Source of the DNA: Microbacterium enclense
Lineage (GTDB): Bacteria; Actinomycetota; Actinomycetes; Actinomycetales; Microbacteriaceae
Assembly: GCA_038182865.1 (NCBI GenBank)
Contig: CP116226.1
Location: 3,534,001 to 3,598,000, forward strand
DNA length: 64,000 nt
Direction: 5' to 3'
The translations under genes and the position numbers were made by a program. The notes under the pieces are model-generated. The model had not been told where the DNA came from. It ran no database searches and was given only the letters and a program-made list of their open reading frames with translations. Positions within the stretch are counted from its first letter, which is position 1. Every line of letters starts with the position of its first letter. Shown here one piece after another: positions 31,483 to 40,408 of this stretch.

Positions 31483-32058
31483 ATGCGTGAACTCGTGTAC
31501 TACGTCGCCGTCAGTATCGACGGCTTCATCGCCGATCCGACCGGCGGTTTCGACGCGTTCCTCGTCGAAGGTGACCATTCGTCGGTTGTCTTCGAGGAGT
31601 ACGCCGACGCGCTGCCCGCGCAGGTCCACGCAGCGCTCGGTATCGAACCGCCTCGGACACGTTTCGACACCGTGATCATGGGATGGAACACGCTCGCCCC
31701 GGCTCTCGCGGCCGGCATCACCAGCCCGTATCCGCACCTGCACCAGGTCGTCGCCAGCCGCCACGACCCTGACGTGGATCCGTCGGTCACGCTCACTGCC
31801 GACCCGCTCTCCGCGGTCCGCACCCTGAAGGCGGAGGAGGGTCGGGACATCTGGCTTTGCGGGGGAGGGCATCTCGCAGGCACCCTGCTCCCCGAGATCG
31901 ATCGTCTCGTGCTGAAACGCAACCCCCTCGTGTTCGGCTCCGGAATCCCTCTGTTCGGCGACGCGGCGTACGCGCCCCGCAGGTTCGATCCCCTCGACAC
32001 GCGCACGTTCAGCTCGGGTGTCCTCGTGGAGGAATACGTCGCACGCCGCGCTGGGTAA
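31483..32058 (+). CDS. RibD C-terminal/dihydrofolate reductase-like protein
   Basis: 191 residues, ATG with CAGGAGAGAAG. It opens VYYVAVSIDGFIADPTGGFD, the hallmark of the DHFR-like RibD_C family, and retains the NADPH-site glycines in DIWLCGGGHLAGTLL and the ending LVLKRNPLVFGSGIPLF. These proteins are small NADPH-dependent reductases of uncertain substrate, often paired with TetR regulators as here. It is probably an inducible single-gene unit. Confidence 0.88.
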   Translation: MRELVYYVAVSIDGFIADPTGGFDAFLVEGDHSSVVFEEYADALPAQVHAALGIEPPRTRFDTVIMGWNTLAPALAAGITSPYPHLHQVVASRHDPDVDPSVTLTADPLSAVRTLKAEEGRDIWLCGGGHLAGTLLPEIDRLVLKRNPLVFGSGIPLFGDAAYAPRRFDPLDTRTFSSGVLVEEYVARRAG

Positions 32059-32124
32059 GCCGGGCAGGTGCGCCGGCATCGTGTCGTCTCGCGCTGCGAA
32101 GAGTGCCGGGGGCGCCTCCCGGGC

Positions 32125-32508
32125 TCAGTCGCAGAGGAACGCGTTCGCCGCCTCGGCGATCGCTGTCGAGTCAGCGCTCGAGACCGTCGCGGTACCGGGC
32201 ACGGTCACGACGACCTGGTCGACTCCGATGCCCTCATCGAGCTGCCCGCAGGCGCTCTCTCCCGCGGCGACCAGCTGCTCGTCGCTCGCCGACGCGAGGG
32301 CACCGAGATTCGCCCGCACCTCGGTGAGGTACGCACCGTCGGCGCCTTGCGTCGCGCCGGGCTCGACGACGATCGTGGTGTCGCCGTTCGAGAACGTGCC
32401 GCTCTGCCCCGGGGTGACCGTGATGTTCTCCTGGGTCACCTCGCTCGTGCATCCCGAAAGAAGCACGACGGCGACAGCGGCGGCGAGGACGGCAGCGAAA
32501 CGCTTCAT
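32125..32508 (-). CDS. Small lipoprotein, DUF732-like
   Basis: 127 residues with a lipoprotein signal ending VVLLSGC (Cys at about 20). The mature part has two further cysteines (SACGQL and the C-terminal AFLCD), spaced as in small actinobacterial DUF732-like exported proteins. It is predicted to be anchored on the outer face of the membrane; the function is unknown. It stands alone between the DHFR-like gene and ppgK. Confidence 0.75.
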   Translation of the reverse strand: MKRFAAVLAAAVAVVLLSGCTSEVTQENITVTPGQSGTFSNGDTTIVVEPGATQGADGAYLTEVRANLGALASASDEQLVAAGESACGQLDEGIGVDQVVVTVPGTATVSSADSTAIAEAANAFLCD

Positions 32509-32552
32509 GGCTTCACCCTAGTGAGCCGACACGTCGTCCGGGAGTCTCCGCG

Positions 32553-33338
32553 CTACTTCACCGCGGGCAGCGCCTCGGGCACCGGCACGGCCAACGACGC
32601 CGCCCCGATGATGCCGGCGTTGTTCCGGTGCTTCGCGGGAACGATCGGCGCCCGTAGTTTCAGCAGCGGCAGGAAGTTCTCCGAGTGCTTCGACACCCCT
32701 CCGCCGACCACGATGAGGTCGGGGCTGAAGAGGAACTCGACGTAGTCGTAGTACCACTGCAGACGCTTCGCCCACTTCTCCCAGGACAGTTCCTCACGCT
32801 CCATCGCGGAGTAAGCGGCGTAGCCCTCGGCATCCTTCTTGTGACCCGCGCGCTGCAGGTGTCCGAGCTCGCTGTTGGGGACGAGCACGCCGTCGTAGAT
32901 CACCGCCGAACCGATACCGGTGCCGAGCGTGGTCAGGATGACGAGACCGTCGATGCCCTTCGCGGCGCCGTAACGCACCTCGGCGATTCCCGCGACGTCG
33001 GCGTCGTTCGCGAAATGGATGTCTCGTGAGAGGCCCTGCTCGAAGAACTCCTCCGCCTCGAAGCCGATCCACGAGCTCGACACGTTCGCCGCCGAGAGGG
33101 TGCGTCCCCCCTTCACGATCGCGGGGAACGCCACGCCCAGCGGCAGATCTGCGGGCGCCTCCAGGGTCGTCAAGACCTCCTTCACGGCGGCGAGGACATC
33201 GGCCGGCTCGGCGCCGGCGGGCGTCGCGACCTTCACTCGGTCGCTGATCAACTCCCCGGCATCCAGATCGACGATTCCCGCTTTGATGCCGGTTCCGCCG
33301 ATGTCCACTCCGACCGCACGCGACGCATTCGTTGCCAT
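32553..33338 (-). CDS. ppgK: Polyphosphate glucokinase
   Basis: 261 residues, ATG with GGAGGG. The ROK-type phosphate loop is VGVDIGGTGIKAGIVD (about 8-25), the catalytic Asp is in FANDADVAGIAE, and the second glycine motif is LTTLGTGIGSAVI. C-terminal VVGGGVSKHSENFLPLLKLR is typical of the polyphosphate/ATP-dependent glucokinases of actinobacteria. It phosphorylates glucose using polyphosphate or ATP. Unlike other ROK proteins it lacks the zinc-binding cysteines, which is normal for PpgK. Confidence 0.93.
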   Translation of the reverse strand: MATNASRAVGVDIGGTGIKAGIVDLDAGELISDRVKVATPAGAEPADVLAAVKEVLTTLEAPADLPLGVAFPAIVKGGRTLSAANVSSSWIGFEAEEFFEQGLSRDIHFANDADVAGIAEVRYGAAKGIDGLVILTTLGTGIGSAVIYDGVLVPNSELGHLQRAGHKKDAEGYAAYSAMEREELSWEKWAKRLQWYYDYVEFLFSPDLIVVGGGVSKHSENFLPLLKLRAPIVPAKHRNNAGIIGAASLAVPVPEALPAVK

Positions 33339-33437
33339 GCCCTCCAGCCTATCCAGCCGAGGGGCCCGCATCAGTAGGATCGTCAGAGGCCCGGCGTACA
33401 TCTGCCGCAGGCTCGTGACCCATCCCGAGGAGCGATC

Positions 33438-33623
33438 GTGAGCGACGAGAACGCGAAGTACTGGTACAACCTGGAGACCCACGAGGTGGAGCAGGGCTAC
33501 GCGTCACCGGCGATCGACCGCGCCGGCCCGTTCGACACCGCCGAAGAGGCCGCACGCGCTCCCGAGATCCTGCGCGAACGCTCGAGGCAGTGGGCCGAAG
33601 ACGACGCCCGCGACGACCGCTGA
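33438..33623 (+). CDS. Small SPOR-like conserved protein (often mis-annotated as methionine aminopeptidase)
   Basis: 61 residues, GTG with GAGGAGCG ribosome site. The sequence KYWYNLETHEVEQGYASPAIDRAGPF, followed by DTAEEAARAPEILRERSRQW, belongs to a tiny conserved actinobacterial family. There is no metal-binding or aminopeptidase motif. It sits just before glnA2 on the same strand. Confidence 0.82.
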   Translation: MSDENAKYWYNLETHEVEQGYASPAIDRAGPFDTAEEAARAPEILRERSRQWAEDDARDDR

Positions 33624-33676
33624 GTGATCGACAGCGCCACCCGCTGACCGCACCGTACTGAGAACGAGGGATGACG

Positions 33677-35017
33677 ATGGACAAGCAGCGCGATTTCGTT
33701 CTGCGCACGATCGAAGAACGCGGCGTGAAGTTCGTGCGCCTGTGGTTCACCGATGTGATGGGCACCCTGAAGTCGGTGGCGATCGCCCCGGCCGAGGTGG
33801 AGGGCGCTTTCACCGAGGGCCTCGGATTCGACGGTTCCGCCATCGAGGGCCTCACGCGCTCGTACGAGTCGGACCTGCTCGCTCATCCCGACCCCACGAC
33901 GTTCCAGATCCTGCCCTGGCGCGGTGAGATCGACCCGACCGCGCGCATGTTCTGCGACATCACCACGCCCGACGGGCAGCCCGCCGTCGCCGATCCGCGC
34001 CACGTGCTCAAGCGCACCCTCGCGAAGGCCGCCGACGCCGGGTTCACGTTCTACACGCATCCCGAGATCGAGTTCTACCTGCTGAAGTCGTCGCAGCTGG
34101 GCGCCGACGGGCGCCCCGTGCCCGTGGATTCCGCAGGGTACTTCGACAACGTGCCCGGGGGCACGGCGCACGACTTCCGCCGCCGTTCGGTCCGCATGCT
34201 CGAAGACCTCGGCATCTCTGTCGAGTTCAGCCACCACGAGGGCGGCCCCGGGCAGAACGAGATCGACCTGCGCTACGCCGACGCTCTCACGACGGCCGAC
34301 AACATCATGACCTTCCGCACCGTGGTGAAGGAGGTCGCGATCGAGCAGGGCGTCTACGCGACGTTCATGCCGAAGCCCATCAGCGGCCAGCCGGGGAGCG
34401 GCATGCACACGCACCTGTCGCTCTTCGAGGGCGACATGAACGCGTTCTACGAAGAGGGTGCGCAGTACCAGCTGTCGAAGGTCGGTCGTCACTTCATCGC
34501 CGGTCTCCTGCGCCACGCCAACGAGATCTCGGCGGTGACCAACCAGTTCGTCAACTCCTACAAGCGCCTGTGGGGCGGCGACGAAGCGCCCAGCTTCATC
34601 TGCTGGGGACACAACAACCGCTCAGCCCTGGTCCGTGTGCCGCTGTACAAGCCGAACAAGGGCCAGTCGACCCGCGTCGAGTATCGCGCCCTCGACTCGG
34701 CGGCCAACCCGTACCTGTCGTACGCCCTCATGCTCGCCGCCGGGCTCAAGGGCATCGAGGAGGAGTACGAGCTCCCCGCGGAGGCCGAAGACAACGTCTG
34801 GTCGCTGACCGACTCCGAGCGTCGCGCGCTCGGCTACGCCCCGCTCCCCGCGAGCCTCGACCACGCTCTCGAGTACCTCGAGGAATCCGAGCTCGTCGCC
34901 GAGACGCTGGGGGAGCAGGTGTTCAAGTACGTGCTGCTCAACAAGCGCCGCGAGTGGCAGCAATACCGCGCCCAGGTGACGCCGTTCGAGCTCGCCAGCA
35001 ACCTCGAGGCGCTCTGA
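33677..35017 (+). CDS. glnA2: Glutamine synthetase, GlnA2 type
   Basis: 446 residues from ATG 33677; the GAGGG ribosome site is correctly spaced for this ATG and not for the ATG at 33671. Metal and ATP-site motifs are present: GFDGSAIEG, THPEIEFYLL, GGPGQNEIDLRY, MPKPISGQPGSGMHTHLSLF and the RVEYRALDSAANPYL region. In place of the adenylylation tyrosine loop (LYxLPPE) it reads DNVWSLTDSE, so it is probably not a GlnE substrate despite being followed by glnE at 25 bp. This gene pair is the conserved actinobacterial arrangement. Confidence 0.92.
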   Translation: MDKQRDFVLRTIEERGVKFVRLWFTDVMGTLKSVAIAPAEVEGAFTEGLGFDGSAIEGLTRSYESDLLAHPDPTTFQILPWRGEIDPTARMFCDITTPDGQPAVADPRHVLKRTLAKAADAGFTFYTHPEIEFYLLKSSQLGADGRPVPVDSAGYFDNVPGGTAHDFRRRSVRMLEDLGISVEFSHHEGGPGQNEIDLRYADALTTADNIMTFRTVVKEVAIEQGVYATFMPKPISGQPGSGMHTHLSLFEGDMNAFYEEGAQYQLSKVGRHFIAGLLRHANEISAVTNQFVNSYKRLWGGDEAPSFICWGHNNRSALVRVPLYKPNKGQSTRVEYRALDSAANPYLSYALMLAAGLKGIEEEYELPAEAEDNVWSLTDSERRALGYAPLPASLDHALEYLEESELVAETLGEQVFKYVLLNKRREWQQYRAQVTPFELASNLEAL

Positions 35018-35041
35018 CGCCGGCTCCGACAAGGCACCACG

Positions 35042-38029
35042 ATGTCGGGCGATCGATCGACGGCGCTCACCGCCCTCGCGCGCATCGGCTTCTCGCGACT
35101 CTCCGAAGCCGATGCGCTCCTGGGCGAGCTCGGCGACCTCGTCGGCGTCTCCCGGGAGGATGCCACGGCGCTCGTTCAGCGTGTCGCCGATCCTGACCGC
35201 GCCCTCTCGGCGATCGTGCAGATCGCCCGCCGGAACACCGACGCTGTTCGCACGTGCGCCGCGGATGCCGGTGCCTGGCGGGCGCTCTGGGACATCGTCG
35301 GCGCCTCCGACGGCTTCGCGGAGTTCTACCTGCGCCACCCGGAGGAGCTCGCTCACCTCACGGGCGCGGGCCTCACCGTCCCCGACGAGCAGTCGATGCG
35401 CGCGGAGCTCTTGGCATCCGTGGGCGATGAGAACGGCTTCGCCGCCGATGCCTCGGATGCCGCCTGGGTGACGCTGCGCGTGCACTACCGGCGGCTGCTC
35501 GCGCGGGTCGCCGCGTACGACCTCGGACAGGACGACCCCGCCGGCGCGATCGACATGGTCTCGGCCTCCCTCGCCGATCTGGCGGGAGCGGCGCTGGAGG
35601 CCTCGCTGAGCGTGGCTCGCGCGCGGGTCGCGGGACCTGGGCCCGCGACCTACCCCCGAACGCAGGTCGAGGCGACGCAGTTCGCGATCATCGCGATGGG
35701 CAAGACCGGGGCGCGCGAACTCAACTACGTCAGTGACGTCGACGTGATCTTCGTCGGCGGATCGGCGGACGAGGAGGTTGTCTCCGAAGCCCGCGCGATC
35801 GACATCGGCACGCGGCTCGCCGTGCAGACGATGCGCGGCATCTCGGGGCCGGAGATCGAGCCGCCCCTCTGGGAGGTCGACCCGAACCTCCGCCCCGAGG
35901 GAAAGCAGGGCGCGCTCGTGCGCAGCCTCGGCTCCCACCGCCAGTACTACGACCGCTGGGCGAAGAGCTGGGAGTTCCAGGCACTGCTCAAGGCCCGAGC
36001 GATCGCGGGCGACCCGCAGCTGGGTGCCGAGTACGTCGCGGCGATGCACCCCCTCGTCTGGCATAGCGCCGCGCGCGAGAACTTCGTCGAGGGCGTGCAG
36101 CGCATGCGGGAGCGCGTGACCGACCACATTCCGGCGAGCGAGGTGAATCGCCAGCTCAAACTCGGACCGGGTGGCATTCGCGACGTCGAGTTCACGGTGC
36201 AGCTGCTGCAGCTCGTGCACGGGCTCACCGACGAGCGCATCCGCCAGCGCGGCACTCTGGAGGCGCTCGACGCCCTGGTCGCCGAAGGGTACATCGGACG
36301 CTCCGAGGCGGAGGCGTTCGCGCGCGACTACCGCCTGCTCCGTCTCCTCGAGCACCGCCTGCAGCTCCGGGGGCTCCGGCGGACCGCGCTGCTGCCGGAG
36401 AAGCCCGACGACCTCCGTGTCCTCGCGCGGGCGACACGGCTGTCGGACTCCGCCGAGGGCGTCCAGGCGGCCTGGGAGGGGATCAAGCGCGAGGTCCGCG
36501 ACATCCACGTCCGCCTGTTCTACCGCCCGCTCCTGTCGGCCGTGGCGGCCCTGCCCGAGGGGGAGCGGACGCTGTCGACGGAGCAGGCCCGCGACCGCTT
36601 GGCGGCGATCGGCTTCCGCGACCCGGCCGGAGCCCTGCGGCACATCGCGGCGCTCACGAGCGGTCTGAGTCGGAAGGCCACGATCCAGCGTCACCTCATG
36701 CCGGTGATGATCCGGTGGTTCGCAGACGGGGTCGATCCCGACTACGGGCTGCTCGTCTTTCGTCGCATCAGCGAACGTCTGGGCAACACCCCGTGGTTCC
36801 TCCGGGTGCTGCGGGACTCCGCGGGGGCCGCGGAGAGCCTCACTCGGGTGCTATCTGGTTCGCGCTACATCGGGGAGCTGATGGAGTGGATCCCCGAGGC
36901 CGTCGCCTGGCTCGATGACGACGCCCTCCTGCGCCCGCGGTCCGGCAAGGCCCTGGAAGACGAGGCGCGCGCCATCCAGACCCGGTGGCAGAACATCGAC
37001 GACGCGATGCGCTCGGTGCGCGCCCTGCGGCGGCGCGAGATGCTCCGCGTCGCGATGGCCGCCGTGCTCGAAGTGGTCTCGCTCGAAGAGCTGTCGGACG
37101 CGCTCACCACGATCACCGAGACGACCATCCAGGCGACGTTGCGCGCCGTCCGCCGCGCGGTCGTCCCCCCGGAGGACGACGAGCTCGACTTCTCGATCAT
37201 CGCGATGGGACGCTTCGGCGGTCGCGAGCTCGGTTTCGGGTCGGATGCTGACGTCATGTACGTCTATCGGGCGAACGGCCTCGACCCGCAGCGCGCGAGC
37301 ACCCTCGCTCTCAAGATCGTCGCGGGACTCAGAGAGCACTCCGAAGACCACCGTCTCCCGCTCGAGCTCGACGCCGAACTGCGCCCGGAGGGCCGCAGCG
37401 GTCCGCTGGCCCGCTCGCTCGACGCGTACGCCGAGTACTACCGCCGCTGGTCGCTCTCCTGGGAGGCGCAAGCTCTCCTCCGAGCCCGCGGCATCGCCGG
37501 GAGCGTCAAGCTCATCGCCGACTTCATGGCGCTCGCCGACGAGGTGCGCTATCCCGAGAAGGCGGATCCGAACGGTCTTCGCGAGATCCGGCGCATCAAA
37601 GCCCGTGTCGAGAACGAGCGCCTGCCCCAGGGCGCCGATCCCGCCCGCCATCTGAAGCTCGGCCCGGGGTCGTTGAGCGATGTCGAATGGCTCGTGCAGA
37701 TCATCCAGCTGCAGCACGCCCGTGCCGTCCCCGGCCTTCGCACCACCTCGACGCTCGGAGCGCTGAGCGCAGCGGTCGATGCGGGCCTCGTCCCCGCGGA
37801 CGCAGCCGAGAAGCTCGCGGCATCCTGGCACCTCGCCAGCCGGCTTCGCTCGGCCAACACGCTTCTCTCCGGGCAGACGAGCGACGTTCTGCCGGCGGAT
37901 CGCTCTCGCCTCGACGGCATCGGTCGGATCCTCGAGTACCCGCCGCGCTCGGCGACGAGGGTCGAAGAGGACTACCTCGCCGCCACGCGGCGCGCGCGCC
38001 GTGTGTTCGAGAAGCTCTTCTACGGCTGA
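35042..38029 (+). CDS. glnE: Bifunctional glutamine synthetase adenylyltransferase/deadenylyltransferase
   Basis: 995 residues, the full two-module protein. The first nucleotidyltransferase domain contains GKTGARELNYVSDVDVIFVGG (about 220-245), the second GRFGGRELGFGSDADVMYVY (about 725-745). Each has its own helical domain with KLGPGGIRDVEFTVQLLQL or KLGPGSLSDVEWLVQIIQL. It adds or removes AMP on GlnA1 in response to nitrogen status through PII. The ATG lies 24 bp after glnA2, so the two are co-transcribed. Confidence 0.97.
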   Translation: MSGDRSTALTALARIGFSRLSEADALLGELGDLVGVSREDATALVQRVADPDRALSAIVQIARRNTDAVRTCAADAGAWRALWDIVGASDGFAEFYLRHPEELAHLTGAGLTVPDEQSMRAELLASVGDENGFAADASDAAWVTLRVHYRRLLARVAAYDLGQDDPAGAIDMVSASLADLAGAALEASLSVARARVAGPGPATYPRTQVEATQFAIIAMGKTGARELNYVSDVDVIFVGGSADEEVVSEARAIDIGTRLAVQTMRGISGPEIEPPLWEVDPNLRPEGKQGALVRSLGSHRQYYDRWAKSWEFQALLKARAIAGDPQLGAEYVAAMHPLVWHSAARENFVEGVQRMRERVTDHIPASEVNRQLKLGPGGIRDVEFTVQLLQLVHGLTDERIRQRGTLEALDALVAEGYIGRSEAEAFARDYRLLRLLEHRLQLRGLRRTALLPEKPDDLRVLARATRLSDSAEGVQAAWEGIKREVRDIHVRLFYRPLLSAVAALPEGERTLSTEQARDRLAAIGFRDPAGALRHIAALTSGLSRKATIQRHLMPVMIRWFADGVDPDYGLLVFRRISERLGNTPWFLRVLRDSAGAAESLTRVLSGSRYIGELMEWIPEAVAWLDDDALLRPRSGKALEDEARAIQTRWQNIDDAMRSVRALRRREMLRVAMAAVLEVVSLEELSDALTTITETTIQATLRAVRRAVVPPEDDELDFSIIAMGRFGGRELGFGSDADVMYVYRANGLDPQRASTLALKIVAGLREHSEDHRLPLELDAELRPEGRSGPLARSLDAYAEYYRRWSLSWEAQALLRARGIAGSVKLIADFMALADEVRYPEKADPNGLREIRRIKARVENERLPQGADPARHLKLGPGSLSDVEWLVQIIQLQHARAVPGLRTTSTLGALSAAVDAGLVPADAAEKLAASWHLASRLRSANTLLSGQTSDVLPADRSRLDGIGRILEYPPRSATRVEEDYLAATRRARRVFEKLFYG

Positions 38030-38039
38030 GTCCGCAAGC

Positions 38040-38079
38040 GGAGGGATGCCACTGTCTCGGGCCCGTGCCATCCCTCCGA
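38040..38079. terminator. Bidirectional terminator-like hairpin between glnE and fadD-like gene
   Basis: GGAGGGATG.CC ... GCC.ATCCCTCC forms an interrupted stem in the convergent gap; no T-run. Confidence 0.6.
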
Positions 38080-38085
38080 CGCGCG

Positions 38086-39777
38086 TCACGACATGAGACG
38101 CTCGCGCACCTCTCGACGCAGCACCTTGCCGATCAGCGACCGCGGGAGATCGTCGACGACGACCACGCGGCGCGGCACCTTGTACGCGGCCAGCCGCGTC
38201 TTGCAGAAGTCGCGAACGGCCTCAGCGTCGAGGTCGACACCGTCGCGGACGACGATGGCCGCAGCGACGTCTTCCCCACCACGCGGCTTCGGCAGGGCGA
38301 CGACCGCCGCGCCCTCGATGTCAGGGTGCGACACCAGCACGTCTTCCACCTCGCTCGGCGACACGTTGAAGCCACCCGTGATGATGATCTCTTTCAGCCG
38401 GTCGACGATCGTGACGAATCCGTCGGGCGAGACGGAGGCGATGTCGCCCGTTCGGAGCCACCCGCCGTCGAGCAAGGTCTCGGCGGTGTCGGCCGGACGG
38501 TTCCAATACCCCTGGAACACCTGCGGACCGCGCAGCAACAGCTCGCCGGTCTCGCCCAGCGCGAGGTCGGTTTCCGGATCGGCGGGATCGACGACGCGGA
38601 TGTCGGTGGAGGGGAAGGGCACTCCGACCGTCCCCGGTCGCCGCGATGGTCCGATCGGATTTCCGAGCGCGACGGGCGAGGACTCCGTCATCCCGTATCC
38701 CTCCACCAGCAGCCCGCCGGTCGCGGCTTCCCAGCGGTCGACGGTCGCCACGGGCAGACTCATCGCGCCCGAGATCGCGAAGCGCACGGTCGACAGATCG
38801 ATCGTGCCTCGGGCCGCCGCGCGCGCGAGTTGGTCGTAGATCGGGGGGACGGCCGGCAAGAAGGTCGGTGGGCTCTTACGGATCGCGGATGCCACGAGCT
38901 CGAGGTCGTACTTCGGGAAGAGCACGAGTTTCGCACCGATGCTCATCGCGAACGTCAGGCACAGGGTAAGCCCGTAGGCATGGAACAGGGGGAGAACGCC
39001 GTAGAACGTCTCCTCTCCGTCGCGCAGCCCCGGCACCCAGGCGCGCCCCTGCATCGCATTCGCGCGGAGGTTCGCGTGCGTCAGCACGGCGCCTTTCGGG
39101 TTGCCGGTCGTGCCGCTGGTGTACTGCAGCAGAGCGATGTCGTCGAGTCGGGGACCCGTGTGCTTGCGCGACAGCGAGCCGTGCGACAGCAGCGACTCCC
39201 ACGCGCGGGGACGCTTCGACGTCGGCGTCGCCGTGAGCTGCGCACGCGCCTCGCGCGCTTTGCGTACGGGGAGCCGGAGCGCCAGACGCTTCGAGCGGGG
39301 CATCGCGGTGGTGATGTCGACGCTGATGACGTGTTCGAGGGCCAGGTCGGAGGGGAAGTCGGCGACGACGTCGGCGATCTTGTCCCACACGACGGCGAAC
39401 CGTGCCCCGTGGTCTTCGAACTGGTGGCGCAACTCTCGTGGCGTGTAAAGCGGATTGTGCTCGATGACGATCGCACCGAGACGCAACGCCGCGTAGAAAG
39501 CCGCCACATGCTGGGGACAGTTCGGCAGCACGAGAGCGACCCGGTCACCGGCGCGCACGCCGAGGCGTCGCAGCCCCTCGGCGGCCCGGTCGATGAGACG
39601 CCCCAGGTCGCGGTACGACGTCGTGGCCCCGAAGAACTCGAGGGCCGGCTTCTTCCCGTGTCGCGAGACGCTCGCGGCCATCATCTCGGGCAGAGTCTGC
39701 GTGGGCTCATCGATCTCGTGCGGCACCCCGGTGGCATAGGAGTTCAGCCAGGGTCGCGAGGCGTAGGGGAGGGGCAT
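38086..39777 (-). CDS. Long-chain acyl-CoA ligase (FadD-like AMP-binding enzyme)
   Basis: 563 residues from ATG 39777, because GGGAAGG is spaced 9 nt from it and touches the upstream ATG at 39786. AMP-binding motif YTSGTTGNPKGAVLTHANL; later GYGMTESSPVALGNP, GELLLRGPQVFQGYWN, GWLRTGDIASV and the C-terminal lysine in PRSLIGKVLRREVRERL. It activates fatty acids to acyl-CoA through an acyl-adenylate in the cytoplasm. Monocistronic; divergent from the DUF2277 gene. Confidence 0.92.
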   Translation of the reverse strand: MPLPYASRPWLNSYATGVPHEIDEPTQTLPEMMAASVSRHGKKPALEFFGATTSYRDLGRLIDRAAEGLRRLGVRAGDRVALVLPNCPQHVAAFYAALRLGAIVIEHNPLYTPRELRHQFEDHGARFAVVWDKIADVVADFPSDLALEHVISVDITTAMPRSKRLALRLPVRKAREARAQLTATPTSKRPRAWESLLSHGSLSRKHTGPRLDDIALLQYTSGTTGNPKGAVLTHANLRANAMQGRAWVPGLRDGEETFYGVLPLFHAYGLTLCLTFAMSIGAKLVLFPKYDLELVASAIRKSPPTFLPAVPPIYDQLARAAARGTIDLSTVRFAISGAMSLPVATVDRWEAATGGLLVEGYGMTESSPVALGNPIGPSRRPGTVGVPFPSTDIRVVDPADPETDLALGETGELLLRGPQVFQGYWNRPADTAETLLDGGWLRTGDIASVSPDGFVTIVDRLKEIIITGGFNVSPSEVEDVLVSHPDIEGAAVVALPKPRGGEDVAAAIVVRDGVDLDAEAVRDFCKTRLAAYKVPRRVVVVDDLPRSLIGKVLRREVRERLMS

Positions 39778-39977
39778 GGCATCCATCCTTCCCTGGACCG
39801 CCGACACGACACCGGCATGGCACCTGTGGGGATGCCGGGAGCCTGGCGGCTCGAACGGCCTGCGGGCCCGGACCCGCGCCGATGACCGCGACGCATGCGG
39901 GCCCGTCTCCGCGCCGGAGCTGGTTCGATGAAGGAGACACTCTCGCGCTGAGCCGGAGATCGGCCTAGCCTGACGCC

Positions 39978-40289
39978 ATGTGCCGCAACATCGTTCCCCT
40001 GCACAACTTCGAGCCGCCGGCCACCGACGACGAATGCCACGACGCCGCGCTGCAGTTCGTCCGCAAGATCGTGGGGACGACCAAGCCTTCGCGCGTCAAC
40101 CAGGACGTGTTCGATCGCGCGGTCGCCGAGATCTCGGCATCCGTCCGCCATCTTCTCGACGACCTGGTGACGAACGCGCCGCCAAAGGTCCGCGAGCAGG
40201 AGGCGGCGAAACGTCAGGCCCGATCGGCCGAGCGCTACGAGGCGATCCGGGTGTTCCAGGAGCAGAAGCGCGCGGAGCGAGCGGGCTGA
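39978..40289 (+). CDS. DUF2277 family protein
   Basis: 103 residues. MCRNIVPLHNFEPPATDDEC ... ALQFVRKIVGTTKPSRVNQDVF is the DUF2277 signature, including the invariant N-terminal MCRNI. It is soluble, helical and ends in a basic coiled tail. The function is unknown. It is converged on glnA1 with a strong terminator between them. Confidence 0.9.
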   Translation: MCRNIVPLHNFEPPATDDECHDAALQFVRKIVGTTKPSRVNQDVFDRAVAEISASVRHLLDDLVTNAPPKVREQEAAKRQARSAERYEAIRVFQEQKRAERAG

Positions 40290-40348
40290 CACCCCGCGCG
40301 CGACGAGTACCGGACCTTCCTGCGGGTGATTCAGATTGTCGACCGCAA

Positions 40349-40394
40349 ACGTCGACGCCCGCCCCCGCGAAACGGCGGGGACGGGCGTCGACGT
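40349..40394. terminator. Bidirectional terminator between DUF2277 gene and glnA
   Basis: ACGTCGACGCCCG.CCCCGC pairs with GCGGGGACGGGCGTCGACGT around a short GAAAC loop; one of the strongest hairpins in the window. Confidence 0.8.
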
Positions 40395-40408
40395 GGATGA
40401 CCTGGCGA